Shown here: positions 28,040 to 39,249 of the stretch, piece after piece | Numbering within the stretch: the first letter of the stretch is position 1 | How the letters are laid out: each line of letters starts with the position of its first letter | From: Agreia pratensis | Lineage (GTDB): Bacteria; Actinomycetota; Actinomycetes; Actinomycetales; Microbacteriaceae | Length of the DNA stretch: 64,000 nucleotides | Assembly: GCF_900177685.1 (NCBI RefSeq) | Contig: NZ_FXAY01000008.1 | Location: 1 to 64,000, forward strand | Direction: 5' to 3' | Translations under genes and position numbers: made by a program | Notes under the pieces: generated by a model | Told to the model about the DNA's origin: nothing | Seen by the model: only the letters and a program-made list of their open reading frames with translations | Databases searched by the model: none

Positions 28040-29448
28040 GCCGCCGGGGGCGCCTGCGTCTCACGGGCGAGCGCGTCGAGCAGCTGCGGCACGATCAGAT
28101 TGACATCCCCGCATCCGAGCGTGACGACGAAGTCGCCAGGCTGGGCGATCGACGCCATGAAGTCGGCTGCTTTCTGCCAGTCATCGATGTAGCGCACGGC
28201 ATCGGCGTTTGAGAACCTCTCGGAGACCAGAGCGCCGGTGACTCCGGGCACCGGGTCTTCGCGTGCTCCGCAGACATCGAGCACGATCGTGAAGTCGGCG
28301 GTGCGCTCGAGAGTCTCGGCGAACTCGCCGGCCATCAGCTGGGTGCGGGAGTACAGATGAGGCTGATGCACAGCGATGATGCGGCCTTCGCCGACCACCG
28401 TGCGAGCGGCGGTGAGAGCTGCCGCGACCTCTGTGGGGTGGTGCGCGTAGTCATCGTAGACGCTGACTCCTCTCACCGTGTCGTGCAACTCGAATCGGCG
28501 ACCGGTCCCGGCGAAGTGTGCGATGGCATCCAGCGTCTCGGCGGGCGCGAAGCCCATGCCGACCAGCACGGCGAAGGCACCTGCCGCGTTCAGTGCGTTG
28601 TGTCTGCCGGGGACCAGAAGCGACCCCGGGTAGTCGTTGCCGAGGTAGCGCACCTGGAAGGTGACGTTGTCGCCGGTCTCGACGGAGTGGAGGCGCACAT
28701 CGGCGTTCTCGTCTTCTCCGAAGCTGAGCACTCGCTTGGAGGCGAGCCGCTCGGACACCCGGACCGCGCCGGCGTCGTCGGCTGAGATGACGACGAGTTC
28801 CGAAGCCTCGTCGGCGAAGGTCACGAAGGCGTCCTCAACGGCCTGCACGGAGCCGTAGTGGTCGAGGTGGTCGGGGTCGACGTTCGTGATGAGCGCGACG
28901 GCCTTGTCATACAGCAGGAATGAGCCGTCGGATTCGTCGGCCTCGAGCACGAAGATCTCGCCGTCGCCGCTCGCCGAGCTCGTGCCGAGGGCGGAGATCA
29001 CTCCGCCGTTCACGAACCCGGGCTCCTGACCGAGCTCGATGAGTCCTGTCACGATCATGCCTGTAGAGGTGGTCTTGCCGTGCGCCCCGGCGACCGCGAC
29101 GAGGCGATGACGGCCTGCGACCCAGGCGAGCGCCTGCGATCGATGGAGGATGGGGATGCCTCGTTCTTTCGCGAGGAGATACTCGGGGTTGTCGGGCCAG
29201 AGGGCGCTGGTGACGACAAGGGTGTCCGCCTCGCCGAGGTTCTCTGCTGCGTGTCCGATGCTGATGCGCGCGCCGCGCTCCCTCAGAGCCTTCGTGCCCT
29301 TCGACTCCTTCGCATCTGACCCTGAAACCGGAATGCCGGCGTCGATCATGAGTCGCGCGATGCCGCTCATGCCCGAGCCGCCGATGCCGACGAAGTGCAC
29401 CGCACCGAGATCGGCGGGTATCTGCTGGCTGAGGTCTGGCTTGATCAC
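28036..29448 (-). CDS. murC: UDP-N-acetylmuramate--L-alanine ligase
   Basis: The ligase adds the first residue of the peptidoglycan stem peptide. The N-terminal dinucleotide-like loop [13 protein letters not shown] binds [14 protein letters not shown] is the ATP loop, and [16 protein letters not shown] is a C-terminal family signature. It has 470 residues and a GTG start. Downstream ftsQ overlaps it; upstream murG is separated by 60 bases containing a small hairpin. Confidence 0.96.
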   Translation of the reverse strand: MIKPDLSQQIPADLGAVHFVGIGGSGMSGIARLMIDAGIPVSGSDAKESKGTKALRERGARISIGHAAENLGEADTLVVTSALWPDNPEYLLAKERGIPILHRSQALAWVAGRHRLVAVAGAHGKTTSTGMIVTGLIELGQEPGFVNGGVISALGTSSASGDGEIFVLEADESDGSFLLYDKAVALITNVDPDHLDHYGSVQAVEDAFVTFADEASELVVISADDAGAVRVSERLASKRVLSFGEDENADVRLHSVETGDNVTFQVRYLGNDYPGSLLVPGRHNALNAAGAFAVLVGMGFAPAETLDAIAHFAGTGRRFELHDTVRGVSVYDDYAHHPTEVAAALTAARTVVGEGRIIAVHQPHLYSRTQLMAGEFAETLERTADFTIVLDVCGAREDPVPGVTGALVSERFSNADAVRYIDDWQKAADFMASIAQPGDFVVTLGCGDVNLIVPQLLDALARETQAPPAA

Positions 29449-29477
29449 GGGGTACGACTCATTTCTTCGAACGGAAC

Positions 29478-29494
29478 CCGGCGCAATGCGCCGG
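29478..29494 (-). other. Small intercistronic hairpin between murG and murC
   Basis: CCGGCGC (29478-29484) pairs perfectly with GCGCCGG (29488-29494) around AAT. No T run follows on the minus strand, so it is not an intrinsic terminator; it may mark an RNA processing or stability site within the long division transcript. Confidence 0.4.
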
Positions 29495-29508
29495 ACCAGT
29501 GATCAAGA

Positions 29509-30585
29509 TTACGCTCTCGCCACTGCACGCTGGATCAGTTCGGCCAACCGCGCGTCGCCGTCGGCGATGCCGACCTGGCCGGCTGCTCGAGCCATCGCAT
29601 CGATACGCGAGCTGTCGGCGAGGAGCAGGCGCAGCTCGTCGGCGACAAAGCTCGGAGTGAACCGGGCATCGTCGACGAGCACGGCCGCACCGGCCTGCAC
29701 GAGGTCGTGAGCGTTGACCTTCTGCTCGCCGTTTCCGACCGGATAGGGAACGAGGACGCTCGGAAGACCCAGCACGGCGAGCTCGGAGACGGTCGCCGCG
29801 CCCGCCCTTGCGACGACGAGGTCTGCGGCAGCGAACGCGAGGTCCATGCGGTCGGAATATCTCACGACGACGTAGCCGTCGACGCCCGGGTCGACGAGGT
29901 CGGCCTTGTCTCCCCAGATATGCAGAATCTGCCACCCGGCGTCGAGGACCGAGCCGAAGGCATCCCGGATCGTGTGATTGAGTCTCTGCGCACCCAGCGA
30001 CCCACCGGTGACCAGGAGCACGGGGGCCGAATTCTCGAGCCCGAAGTTCTCTCGCGCGGACTGTGCCATCGCACTGGTATCGAGCGTGGCGATCTCACTG
30101 CGGAGAGGGAGACCCGTGAGCTCGGCGTGCGGCAGGGGCGTGCCGGCGAAGACGACGCCGACATAGGGAGTGAATCGCGCGCCGAGTCTGTTCGCCAGGC
30201 CCGGTCGGGCGTTCGCCTCATGGATGACGATGGGAACGTGGGCGCGACGAGCCGCCAGATAGGCGGGCGCGGCCGCATATCCCCCGAATCCGACCACCAC
30301 ATCGACCGACCTGTCGGCGATGAGCGAGCGCAACTGTGAGATGACACCGAGAAGACGCGGAAAGAACGTGACCGCTGCCTTGCCGGGCCGGCGAGGGAAT
30401 GGAAGTCGCGGGATGACGACGAGCTCATAGCCACGGAGAGGCACGAGGCGCGCTTCGAGCCCCTCTGCCGTGCCGACGACGATGATCGACGCGTCGGGTT
30501 CACGCCGCCTCAATTCATCGGCGGTCGCGAGCAGAGGATTCACGTGCCCGGCGGTGCCTCCACCGGCAAGGAGGTAGGTGGTCAT
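29509..30585 (-). CDS. murG: UDP-GlcNAc--lipid I N-acetylglucosaminyltransferase
   Basis: MurG converts lipid I to lipid II at the inner face of the membrane. The donor and lipid-binding glycine loops are LAGGGTAGHVNP (about 5-16) and VTGGSLGAQRLN; LVVARAGAATVSEL is in the C-terminal UDP-GlcNAc domain. ATG 30585 is chosen from the 4-base ATGA overlap with ftsW and gives 358 residues; the frame continues upstream only as a shadow inside ftsW. Confidence 0.95.
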   Translation of the reverse strand: MTTYLLAGGGTAGHVNPLLATADELRRREPDASIIVVGTAEGLEARLVPLRGYELVVIPRLPFPRRPGKAAVTFFPRLLGVISQLRSLIADRSVDVVVGFGGYAAAPAYLAARRAHVPIVIHEANARPGLANRLGARFTPYVGVVFAGTPLPHAELTGLPLRSEIATLDTSAMAQSARENFGLENSAPVLLVTGGSLGAQRLNHTIRDAFGSVLDAGWQILHIWGDKADLVDPGVDGYVVVRYSDRMDLAFAAADLVVARAGAATVSELAVLGLPSVLVPYPVGNGEQKVNAHDLVQAGAAVLVDDARFTPSFVADELRLLLADSSRIDAMARAAGQVGIADGDARLAELIQRAVARA

Positions 30586-31850
30586 CGAATGGTCTTCTCC
30601 GACAGGTCGTCTCCCGACCGACTGTTGTGTCTCGCGATCGAAAGCACCATGCCGACCGCCAAGAGACTGGTCACAAGAGCAGATCCACCGGAAGATATGA
30701 GCGGCAGGGGAACACCGAGAACCGGGAGGACCTGCAGAACAACGGCAATGTTCACAAACGCCTGGCCGATGACCCACACCATCACGGAGCCTGTCACAAC
30801 CCGGGAAAAGAGTTCAGTCGACGACCTCACGATTCGCAAGAACGAGATAGCTAGAACGACGAAGAGTGCGAGCACGACAACCGCACCCACAAGGCCGAGT
30901 TCTTCGCCGATGATGGCGAAGATGAAGTCGTTGTCCGCGGCGGGGAGCCATAACCACTTGGCTTTGCTGTTGCCGAGTCCAACGCCGAAGACGCCACCCG
31001 CTGCCATCGCCCAGTCAGCGTGCTGATTCTGGTAACTCAGACCGGTCTGGTCTCCGCCGCCGATGCCCAGGAAGTTCTGGATGCGCTCGATACGCGACGA
31101 CCTCGTCAGAACGATGACGACTGTCAGAGCGAGGGCCACCGCCACCGGGATCACGAGCATCCGGACCTTGATGCCCGCGAAGAAGAGCGCCCCGAAAACC
31201 AAGGCGGCCATGATCATCGCGGTTCCCATGTCGCCGCCTAGCAGCACGACAAAGATGCCGAGGCCGGCCACGGGGACCGCGGGAATCAAGACGTGACCGA
31301 AACGATTGAGGTAGGGCTCCTTTTTCGACAGAATCACTCCCAGCCATGCCACCAGCCCGAGCTTGATGAGCTCGGAGGGCTGGGCGTTGAATCCGCCTAT
31401 ACCGATCCAGTTGCGGTTACCTCCTGCCTCGATGCCCAGGGGGGTGTAAAGCACCAATATCTGCAGAAATATGCCCGCGACCAGCGGAACCCACGCGAAG
31501 CGGCGCCAGACTCTCACCGGCGTCTGGGCCAGTATCAGCATCAACGGAACGCCGACGGCGGCGAAGATGGCCTGTCGCCAGAAAACACCGAATGCTCCCT
31601 GCGATCCGGCATACGACGAGACCGAACTCGCCGACAACACCATGACCAGCCCGAAGAGCATCAGGAACATGGTTGTGCCGAGCAGCAGGAAATAGCTGCG
31701 AGACTCAGGCTGAAATGCGCGTCCGAGCGAGATACGGGCTGTGCGAGCCGCTTGACCGGCGGAAGTGGACGTCGCGCGATTCTTCGAGTTAGATCCCGGA
31801 AGCACCAGCGGGTGCCGTACCGTCGGGCGTGTTGTCGTCAGCCGGATCAC
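30582..31850 (-). CDS. ftsW: Lipid II polymerase FtsW (SEDS family)
   Basis: This SEDS glycosyltransferase polymerises glycan strands at the septum together with FtsI. About ten membrane helices are present, with GLGNSKAKWLWLPAADNDFI (the SEDS periplasmic loop) and PLPLISSGGSALV near the end. Start choice is uncertain: GTG 31850 (422 residues, overlapping murD by 62 bases) or GTG 31805 (407 residues). The N-terminal 40 residues are cytoplasmic and variable. Confidence 0.93.
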   Translation of the reverse strand: MIRLTTTRPTVRHPLVLPGSNSKNRATSTSAGQAARTARISLGRAFQPESRSYFLLLGTTMFLMLFGLVMVLSASSVSSYAGSQGAFGVFWRQAIFAAVGVPLMLILAQTPVRVWRRFAWVPLVAGIFLQILVLYTPLGIEAGGNRNWIGIGGFNAQPSELIKLGLVAWLGVILSKKEPYLNRFGHVLIPAVPVAGLGIFVVLLGGDMGTAMIMAALVFGALFFAGIKVRMLVIPVAVALALTVVIVLTRSSRIERIQNFLGIGGGDQTGLSYQNQHADWAMAAGGVFGVGLGNSKAKWLWLPAADNDFIFAIIGEELGLVGAVVVLALFVVLAISFLRIVRSSTELFSRVVTGSVMVWVIGQAFVNIAVVLQVLPVLGVPLPLISSGGSALVTSLLAVGMVLSIARHNSRSGDDLSEKTIR

Positions 31851-33342
31851 CTCTCAGATATTTGCGCACGGCGTGTGCGAAGCGGTCGCCACGGTCGGAG
31901 TAGTCGGTGAATTGATCCATCGACGCGGCCGCAGGTGCCAGAAGCACCACATCACCGGGCACCGCGAGAGCGGCAGCCAGTTCGACGGCGACCGACATGA
32001 CACTCTTAGTCTCCGTGCCCGTCACCTCTCGCACGGGAAGGTGGGGCGCGTGTCGCTGGAATGCCTGCCGAAGGGCCGTGCGATCTTCACCGAGAAGAAC
32101 TACACCTCGAAGCTTCGGTGCACGCGCCCGCACAAGGGGCTCGATGTCGACGCCCTTGAGCAGGCCTCCCGCGATCCAGACGACGGAGGGGTACGCAGAC
32201 AGCGACGCCGCCGCGGCGTGCGCGTTCGTGGCCTTGGAATCATCGACCCAGGTGATGTCGTCGCGGATCTCGACGACCTCGATGCGGTGCCGATCGAGCT
32301 GGAAGGTCTCGAGCGCCGATCTGATGGCCGGAATCGTCACACCCACGCTGCGCGCAAGCGCCGTCGCAGCAAGGACATCGGCCACGGTGTGAGGCGCCCC
32401 CAGACCTGCCTCAGCCAGACGAGCGACCGTGGTGACCTCGAGAGCCGAGCTGTGCCTATCGTCGTGAAAAGCCCGGTCGACCAGGATTCCGTCGACGATG
32501 CCGAGATCGCTTGGGCCGGGCACGCCGAGATCGAATCCGATCGCCCTGGCTCCGTCGACGACCTCGGCATCTTCGACCATCTTCAGGGTGAGCTCGTCAG
32601 CCCTGTTGTAGACACAGGCACTTCGCGTGTTGGTATAGACACGGGCCTTGGCTGCCACATAGGCCTCCATCGATCCGTGCCAATCGAGATGATCCTCCGC
32701 GACGTTGAGACACACAGCAGCCCACGGGGACATGCTCGACGTCGAATGCAGCTGATAACTCGAGAGCTCGACCACGAAGACATCGAAGCCCTGCGGATCA
32801 CGCACAGCGTCGAGAACGGGCACACCGATGTTGCCGCAGGGCGCCGCGCGCAACCCACCCGCGGCGAGCATGGCGGCCGTCAATTGAACGGTGGTCGTCT
32901 TGCCGTTCGTTCCGGTCACGGCGATCCACTCGGCCGGAGCGCTACCGGCACCGGAGACGCCGACCTTGTCGCGCAGTCTCCAGGCGAGTTCGACGTCGCC
33001 CCACACGGGGATGCCGTGCTCGAGCGCCCACGTGATCACCGGATGATCCGGGTGGAATCCCGGAGACACGATCAGCAGCTCCGGATCGAGCGACTCGAGC
33101 TCAGCCGGCAAGGACGCCAGCGGCGACGCTTGCACGAGATCGGCACCGATCACCTCGAGCATCAGCCGGTAACGGTCGTCGACCTTTTCGGCGACCACGA
33201 GCACACGTGAGCCGAGCTCCGCGAGCGTGTCGGCCACGGAGAAGCCTGTGACACCGAGACCGAGAACGCCGACCCTGAGGCCAGACCAGTCGTCGTACCA
33301 ACTCGTCAGACCCAGCGCCCTGCCGCCGAGGGCGTCGGTCAT
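31789..33342 (-). CDS. murD: UDP-MurNAc-L-alanine--D-glutamate ligase
   Basis: The ligase adds D-Glu, the residue whose alpha-carboxyl is the branch point in the B-type peptidoglycan common in this family. [16 protein letters not shown] is the UDP-binding loop, TGTNGKTTT the ATP loop, and [10 protein letters not shown] and [11 protein letters not shown] are C-terminal signatures. ATG 33342 overlaps the mraY stop (ATGA) and is preferred; ATG 33354 is 4 codons longer. It has about 517 residues. Confidence 0.94.
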   Translation of the reverse strand: MTDALGGRALGLTSWYDDWSGLRVGVLGLGVTGFSVADTLAELGSRVLVVAEKVDDRYRLMLEVIGADLVQASPLASLPAELESLDPELLIVSPGFHPDHPVITWALEHGIPVWGDVELAWRLRDKVGVSGAGSAPAEWIAVTGTNGKTTTVQLTAAMLAAGGLRAAPCGNIGVPVLDAVRDPQGFDVFVVELSSYQLHSTSSMSPWAAVCLNVAEDHLDWHGSMEAYVAAKARVYTNTRSACVYNRADELTLKMVEDAEVVDGARAIGFDLGVPGPSDLGIVDGILVDRAFHDDRHSSALEVTTVARLAEAGLGAPHTVADVLAATALARSVGVTIPAIRSALETFQLDRHRIEVVEIRDDITWVDDSKATNAHAAAASLSAYPSVVWIAGGLLKGVDIEPLVRARAPKLRGVVLLGEDRTALRQAFQRHAPHLPVREVTGTETKSVMSVAVELAAALAVPGDVVLLAPAAASMDQFTDYSDRGDRFAHAVRKYLRGDPADDNTPDGTAPAGASGI

Positions 33343-34436
33343 CGTGATACCCATTCGAGGTAGAACGACCCGACACCGGCGGCGACCAGAAGCCCGGCGA
33401 TGATCCAGAACCGCACCACGATGGTGACCTCTGCCCAGCCCTTCACCTCGAAGTGATGGTGAAGCGGGCTGGCGAGCCAGATGCGCTTGCCCTTCGTGAG
33501 CTTGAAGTAGGTGAGCTGAATGACCACCTGGCCGGCCACGATCACGAAGATGCCGCCGATCACGACGAGAAGCAGCTCGGTGCGGCTCAGAATGGCGAGT
33601 GCAGCGAGAGCCCCACCCAGTGCGAGCGAACCGGTGTCACCGAGGAAGATCTTCGCAGGATTGGTGTTCCACCAGAGAAAACCGATCAGCGCGCCGACGA
33701 TGGCGGCCGCGATGATGGCGAGATCCAGGGGGTCGCGCACTTCGTAGCACTTGCCGAGTACGTCTGAGGCAAGATGCGGATTGAAGCAGTTCTGGCTGTC
33801 CTGCCAGAAGCCGATGAAGACGAACGCTCCGATGGCCAGGATGCTCGACCCGGGTGCCAGCCCGTCGAGACCATCAGTCAGGTTGACGCCGTTCGACGTC
33901 GCCATGACGATCACACACACCCAGACGACGAAGGCGATGACGATGATGGCGGGAATGACGAGCATGTCGAAGTCGATGTGCGTGTCGCGCACAATCGAGA
34001 TCGCTGTCGATGCCGGCGTCACGCCATTCTTGTCGGGAAAGTTCAGCGCGAGGATCGCGAAGGCGACGCCGACCACGATCTGCCCGATGAGCTTGGCGGC
34101 CGGCCCGAGACCCAGGCTGCGCTTTCGATGCGTCTTGATGAAGTCGTCGATGAACCCGACGACCGCGAGTCCGACCATGAGGAACAGCACGAGAAGCGCA
34201 GAGATCGACACGCCGCGTTGCGTGACGAGAAGGGCAACGAAATAGCCGAACAGCGTGGCGAGCACGATGACGATTCCGCCCATGGTCGGCGTTCCACGCT
34301 TGACGTGATGGGTCTCGGGTCCATCCATGTTGATGAACTGGCCCCAAGCGAGGCGCTTGAAGAGACGGATGAAGACAGGGGTCATAAAGAGCGAGAAGAC
34401 CATGGAGAGCGCCCCGGCGGCGAGCAGTGTTTTCAT
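33339..34436 (-). CDS. mraY: Phospho-MurNAc-pentapeptide transferase
   Basis: MraY loads the UDP-MurNAc-pentapeptide onto undecaprenyl phosphate to give lipid I. It has 365 residues and ten helices. [13 protein letters not shown] is in the first cytoplasmic loop, [14 protein letters not shown] carries catalytic Asp residues, and [12 protein letters not shown] is a further signature. Both ends show 4-base overlaps with murF and murD, so translation is coupled along the cluster. Confidence 0.96.
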   Translation of the reverse strand: MKTLLAAGALSMVFSLFMTPVFIRLFKRLAWGQFINMDGPETHHVKRGTPTMGGIVIVLATLFGYFVALLVTQRGVSISALLVLFLMVGLAVVGFIDDFIKTHRKRSLGLGPAAKLIGQIVVGVAFAILALNFPDKNGVTPASTAISIVRDTHIDFDMLVIPAIIVIAFVVWVCVIVMATSNGVNLTDGLDGLAPGSSILAIGAFVFIGFWQDSQNCFNPHLASDVLGKCYEVRDPLDLAIIAAAIVGALIGFLWWNTNPAKIFLGDTGSLALGGALAALAILSRTELLLVVIGGIFVIVAGQVVIQLTYFKLTKGKRIWLASPLHHHFEVKGWAEVTIVVRFWIIAGLLVAAGVGSFYLEWVSR

Positions 34437-35857
34437 GCGTACAACTCCCCCAGTCGGTCACCGAGAAACCTCAGCCCGGCGGAGTTCGACGACTTGACGA
34501 ACACGATGTCGCCCGGCTTCAGTTCTGGCGCCAGAGCGTCGTAGGCCTCGTCGGCGGTATCGACGAATTGCGACTCGCCGTCCCACGATCCCTCGTGCGT
34601 CGCCGCGAGGTGGAGCGCACGCGCTCCTTCGCCCACGACGATCAACTTCTCGATACCGAGCCGCACGATCATGCGTCCGATCCGGTCGTGCTCTTCGAGT
34701 GAGAATTCGCCGAGTTCGCTCATCTCTCCGAGCACCGCGATCTTGCGTGACGCCGGCGTTGCGATCTGCGCGAGGGTCTTGAGCCCAGCGACCATCGAGT
34801 CGGGACTCGCGTTGTAGGCGTCGTTGATCACGGTGACGTTGTCGCGACCCCCGAGCACCTCCATACGCCAGCGTTCGGCGCGGGTCACTGTCTGCAGCGC
34901 GTCGACGATGCGGTCGATACCCACGCCGAGGCTTTCTGCCGCCGCAGCGGCAGCCAACGCGTTCATCACATGGTGCTCGCCGAGCACTCTGAACCGCACC
35001 GGTCGTCTCTCGCCCGAGGCGAGCGTCAAGATGAAATCCGTGCCGCCGGCATGCGCCGACACATCGTGTGCGCGCACCGCGGCCCGCTCGTCGAGGCCGA
35101 ACCAGACGATTCGCGCCGCGGTCTTGTCTGCCATTCCTGCGACCCGGGCGTCGTCGATGTTCAGCACCGCGACATCCGTCTGCTCGAGGTCAGAGACCAT
35201 CTCGGTCTTCGTGGCCAGCGTCGTGGCGATGCCGCCGAATTCTCCGGCGTGGGCGAGCCCTACCGTGAGCACCACACCGACATCGGGTTTGGCCATGCGG
35301 ATGAGCCGCGTGATCTCCCCCGGGCCGGATGCGCCCATCTCGGCCACGAGATATCGACTCGACGGCGTCAGCTTGAGCATCGTGAGCGGGGCGCCGACCT
35401 CGTTGTTGAACGAGTCTCGCGGCGCAATCGTCTCGCCCTCGGATTCGAGGATCGAGCGCAGGAGGTTCTTGGTGGTCGTCTTGCCGTTCGAGCCTGTGAT
35501 TCCGACGATCCGCAGCAGTCCGTGCGCTCGGACACGGCGCACGACCTCGGTTGCGAGAGCTCCCAGCGCGAGAACCGCGTCGTCGACGATGATCTGCGCG
35601 ACGAGCGCATCGGATGGTCGTTCGGCGATGATCAGAGCCGCACCGGCGGACACGGCCTTGTCGATGAAGAGGAAGCCGTCGCTGAACTCGCCGGGCTTGG
35701 CGACGAAAATGCCCCCGTCGCGAATCTCACGCGAATCAGTGTCGACGGCTCCGGAGACGACGGTCGAGGCCGAGACGCCCGCGGCCCCGACGGCGTCGGG
35801 AATGACGAGGCGACCGCCGATGGTCTCGGCAATGTCATGAAGTGTGAGTTGAAGCAT
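34433..35857 (-). CDS. murF: UDP-MurNAc-tripeptide--D-alanyl-D-alanine ligase
   Basis: The ligase attaches the terminal D-Ala-D-Ala to complete the stem peptide. [15 protein letters not shown] is the N-terminal UDP-MurNAc domain motif, [13 protein letters not shown] the ATP loop, and [11 protein letters not shown] a hallmark of MurF. It has 474 residues. It sits 3 bases after murE and overlaps mraY. Confidence 0.96.
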   Translation of the reverse strand: MLQLTLHDIAETIGGRLVIPDAVGAAGVSASTVVSGAVDTDSREIRDGGIFVAKPGEFSDGFLFIDKAVSAGAALIIAERPSDALVAQIIVDDAVLALGALATEVVRRVRAHGLLRIVGITGSNGKTTTKNLLRSILESEGETIAPRDSFNNEVGAPLTMLKLTPSSRYLVAEMGASGPGEITRLIRMAKPDVGVVLTVGLAHAGEFGGIATTLATKTEMVSDLEQTDVAVLNIDDARVAGMADKTAARIVWFGLDERAAVRAHDVSAHAGGTDFILTLASGERRPVRFRVLGEHHVMNALAAAAAAESLGVGIDRIVDALQTVTRAERWRMEVLGGRDNVTVINDAYNASPDSMVAGLKTLAQIATPASRKIAVLGEMSELGEFSLEEHDRIGRMIVRLGIEKLIVVGEGARALHLAATHEGSWDGESQFVDTADEAYDALAPELKPGDIVFVKSSNSAGLRFLGDRLGELYA

Positions 35858-35860
35858 GGG

Positions 35861-37420
35861 TCAAAGCCATCCGTATTCCTGCAGGGCGAGCCGTGCCTCG
35901 TCGCGCGCGGAGTAGGGAATCTTCTCGCCCGCGACTTCCTGATAGTCCTCGTGGCCCGGACCGGCGTGCAGGATGACGTCACCATCGCCGGCCACAGAGA
36001 GGGCCTTCCTGAACGCAAGCCTCGGGTCGGGAACCTCGTACAGTTCGACATCGTCTCGAGCCGAACGTGCGGCATCCAGAAGCACCGAGCGAATCGACGC
36101 CGGGTCTTCGAACCGGGGGTTGTAGTCGGTGATGACCACGACATCCGCGAGCCGGGCCGCGATCGACGCCATGTCGACCCTCTTGGTCGTGTCCCGGTCT
36201 CCATCGGCACCGAAGACCATGATCACCCGGCCGTCGGTTACGCGCCGCAGCGCCTCGAGGGCGCTCTGGAATGCGTCTGGGCTGTGGCCGTAGTCGATGT
36301 ACACCCGCGGTCCCGCATCGGCGGACACCTTCTCTGCGCGACCCGGCACGAAGGCGTCGATGCCGCCGTCGCGTTCGAGCACGTGCGAGATAGCCTCGAG
36401 GTCGTAGCCCGATTCCACGAGCATCACGATCGCCAGGGCGGCATTCTCGGCCATGAACCGGCCGAGAATCGGGATACTCGTGGTGATCGAACGGTGATCG
36501 GGACCCTCGATGGTGAACCGCGTGAAATCGACGGTCTCCTCGAGGATCGTCATCCGCCAATCGGCCGGGATCCCCGGCTTCGTCGAAATCGTGGCCACGG
36601 GAATTCGTGACTCCTCGGCGAGCCGGGATCCCCATTCCCCGTCGACGAGCACGGCTCCGCGGCGAGCACGATCCGGTTCGAACAGGGCGCGCTTCGCCTC
36701 GAAGTAGTCCTCCATTCGACCATAGTCGTCGAGATGATCGTGCGTGAGGTTCGTGAAACCGACGACGTCGAAGACGATTCCGTCGACTCGGTGGCGAGTG
36801 AGTGCCTGCGCCGACACCTCGATGATCACCGACCGCACCTCCGCCTCGCGCATGCGGGCGAGCAGAGCATGAACCTCGGTCGCCTCCGGAGTCGTCAGCG
36901 TGCTGGTGATACGCAGGTCGCCGATGCCGCGCTCGGCCGTCGTGCTGAAGCCCGCGACGATACCCAGCTGCGAGAGGATCGCGTCGAGGATGTAGGTCAC
37001 GCTCGTCTTGCCATTGGTACCCGTGACACCGAACAGCGTGGGCGGATCGTCGAGCGTGCGATAGATCCACGCCGACACCGCCCCCAGAGCCTCGCGAGGC
37101 TGCTGTGTGACGATCACCGGCAGTCCGCTGTCTGCGGCAAGACCTGCGCCCACCGAGTCGGTGAGGATCGCCACGGCGCCGCTCTGCGCGGCAGCCGCGG
37201 CGAAGCTGGCGCCATGCACGTTGCGTCCCGGGAGACCGACGTAGAGGTCTCCGGGCAGGATGTCCTTCGACGTCAGGCTGATCCCGGTAACGGAGTCGGG
37301 CGCGAATTCACCGATCTGCTCGAGCTCGAAGTCGGAGACGAGCTGAGAGAGCGACCGTGCGATCGGATGTTCCGGGCGCAGTCCCTGCGAAACCCGATCC
37401 GGCACAGATGACTCCTTCAT
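35861..37420 (-). CDS. murE: MurE ligase (third stem-peptide residue), with altered DNPR motif
   Basis: MurE adds the third amino acid of the stem peptide. TGTNGKTSVTYI (from about 133) is the ATP loop, and LTTPEATEVHALLARM and IEVSAQALTRHRVDG are family motifs. The diamino acid pocket, DNPR in meso-diaminopimelate enzymes, reads TDYNPR here (431-436), with Tyr433 in place of Asp; GPGHEDYQ replaces the usual GKGHEDYQ. Microbacteriaceae often use Lys, Orn or diaminobutyrate at this position, so the substrate may not be diaminopimelate. It has 519 residues and directly follows ftsI. Confidence 0.92.
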   Translation of the reverse strand: MKESSVPDRVSQGLRPEHPIARSLSQLVSDFELEQIGEFAPDSVTGISLTSKDILPGDLYVGLPGRNVHGASFAAAAAQSGAVAILTDSVGAGLAADSGLPVIVTQQPREALGAVSAWIYRTLDDPPTLFGVTGTNGKTSVTYILDAILSQLGIVAGFSTTAERGIGDLRITSTLTTPEATEVHALLARMREAEVRSVIIEVSAQALTRHRVDGIVFDVVGFTNLTHDHLDDYGRMEDYFEAKRALFEPDRARRGAVLVDGEWGSRLAEESRIPVATISTKPGIPADWRMTILEETVDFTRFTIEGPDHRSITTSIPILGRFMAENAALAIVMLVESGYDLEAISHVLERDGGIDAFVPGRAEKVSADAGPRVYIDYGHSPDAFQSALEALRRVTDGRVIMVFGADGDRDTTKRVDMASIAARLADVVVITDYNPRFEDPASIRSVLLDAARSARDDVELYEVPDPRLAFRKALSVAGDGDVILHAGPGHEDYQEVAGEKIPYSARDEARLALQEYGWL

Positions 37421-39208
37421 TCAGTAAGTAGTGGGCAAGTCAGGCGCTGGAACCGTGGACGGCTGCACCCGATACGTCTTCAGCACCTGTGACAGCACCT
37501 TCTGGAAGACCGGCGCTGCGGCCAGTCCAGATGTAATGGTAACGGGCTTCCGGATAGTGACCGAAACGACGTACTGAGGATCGTCCGATGGTGCCATACC
37601 GGCCATCGACGTGAGGTATGCCCCTCCGTAGGCGCCGTCGCCGTTGCTCATCTCGGCCGTTCCTGTCTTCGCAGACACCCGGTAGCCGGGGATTTTCAGG
37701 GCATCGGCGGCGTATCCGGTCGTTGCCACGGACTCCATCATGTGCACGGTGTCCTGAGCCGCTTGAGGCGAGACGACCTGCTCGCCGGTGGAGGCGGCAG
37801 GGGCGTCTGTCACCGTGCCGTCTTCGTGCTGACATCCTTCGAAGAGTTGCACGGGCATCCTCACGCCGTTGTTCGCGATGGCCTGGTAGGCGCTCGCCAT
37901 CTGCACCGCCGTCACCGTGAGACCCTGCCCGAAGGTCGTGTTGTAGATCGTCTGATCGTCGAGCTGGGTGGGGCCAGATACACCGCCGGGCAGGATGTCG
38001 CCAGAGTCTTCACCGACGAATCCGACCTCGGTGGGCTTTCCCAAGTGGAACTTGTTCATGTAGTCCCAGCGCTGATCGACGGACATGTTGTTGCTGAGCA
38101 TGGAGATGCCTGTGTTCGAGGACTGCTCGATGACGCCGGTGAGGGTCCACGGCATGGGTGCGTGATAGAACGAGTCGTGGATGACGGCGTTGCCCGACTT
38201 GTATTCATAGGGAGCGAGTACCTGGCTGGCCGGAGTCGCCGCGCCGGCGTCGATCAGCGATGCGGCCGTGATCGATTTGAACGTCGAGCCGGGCTCGAAG
38301 GGGTCACTGAAGACCTTGGCGCCACGGTACGCCGGATCGGTGGCGTCGATGTTGTTCGGATCGACGGTCGGGTACTCAGCCGCCGTGAGGATCTTGCCTG
38401 TCTTGGCTTCGGTCACGACGACGGTTCCCGATTCGGCGCCGACCTCGGTCACGCGTTGTGCGAGTGCCTCCTGCGCGAAATATTGCAGGTCACTGTTGAT
38501 CGTCAACTTCACCGTGCCGCCATCGACAGCCTTCTTCAGGGTCACGGTCGATCCGGGAATCGCGACACCGTCCTCACCGGTCTCCGTCACTTCACTGCCA
38601 TCGCTGCCGGCGAGGCACGAGTCCTGAGTGAGTTCGGTGCCCGCCAGGGCGGATCCGTCTGCACCGACGAATCCGACGAGGTTGCCCGCCACGCTGCCAT
38701 CGGGATAGGTGCGCGACTGATCGGCCTTGTAATAGAGCCACGGGATGTCGAGCGCACGAATCTTGTTATACGTCGACACATCGACCGACTTCGAGATCTG
38801 CGCATAACGCGAGGTGGGGTCCGCGGTCACGATGGCCGTGATGACAGCCGGATCGAGCCCCATGACCGACGCGAGCTCCCCGATCGCCTGCTGGGCGCTC
38901 ACCTTGACATCACCGGAGCCGTCCGCGGCTGGGCGATCGAACTCAGCGACAGCCGACGGGTCGGCCTCGATGGCGTAACGCAGGATGCTGGTGGCCAGGA
39001 CCACACCGTTGGCGTCGACGATATTGCCGCGCGTGCCCAGAGTGACTGTGCTGTCAGAACGACTGGCGAGCGAGGTGGCATTCAAGCTGTCGGCTTGAAC
39101 GATCTGGATATCGACGAGCCTGACGCAGAAGACCGACACCACGGCGACGATGATGAGCACCGCGATGGTCACGCGCCCTCGGGTTGTTCTGGCTGTCGTC
39201 GGGGTCAC
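37421..39208 (-). CDS. ftsI: Septal transpeptidase FtsI (class B PBP)
   Basis: This penicillin-binding protein crosslinks septal peptidoglycan together with FtsW. An N-terminal membrane helix (about 12-33) and a dimerisation domain (from ATRSDSTVTLGTRGNI-like sequence) precede the transpeptidase domain with EPGSTFKS (catalytic Ser), SSN and KTGTA, all intact. It has 595 residues. The start is GTG. It ends immediately before the murE start, so the two are translationally linked. Confidence 0.95.
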   Translation of the reverse strand: MTPTTARTTRGRVTIAVLIIVAVVSVFCVRLVDIQIVQADSLNATSLASRSDSTVTLGTRGNIVDANGVVLATSILRYAIEADPSAVAEFDRPAADGSGDVKVSAQQAIGELASVMGLDPAVITAIVTADPTSRYAQISKSVDVSTYNKIRALDIPWLYYKADQSRTYPDGSVAGNLVGFVGADGSALAGTELTQDSCLAGSDGSEVTETGEDGVAIPGSTVTLKKAVDGGTVKLTINSDLQYFAQEALAQRVTEVGAESGTVVVTEAKTGKILTAAEYPTVDPNNIDATDPAYRGAKVFSDPFEPGSTFKSITAASLIDAGAATPASQVLAPYEYKSGNAVIHDSFYHAPMPWTLTGVIEQSSNTGISMLSNNMSVDQRWDYMNKFHLGKPTEVGFVGEDSGDILPGGVSGPTQLDDQTIYNTTFGQGLTVTAVQMASAYQAIANNGVRMPVQLFEGCQHEDGTVTDAPAASTGEQVVSPQAAQDTVHMMESVATTGYAADALKIPGYRVSAKTGTAEMSNGDGAYGGAYLTSMAGMAPSDDPQYVVSVTIRKPVTITSGLAAAPVFQKVLSQVLKTYRVQPSTVPAPDLPTTY

Positions 39209-39249
39209 GTGCGGCCTTTCATTCGGCTGGTGAGCGGGTCACCGGTCGG

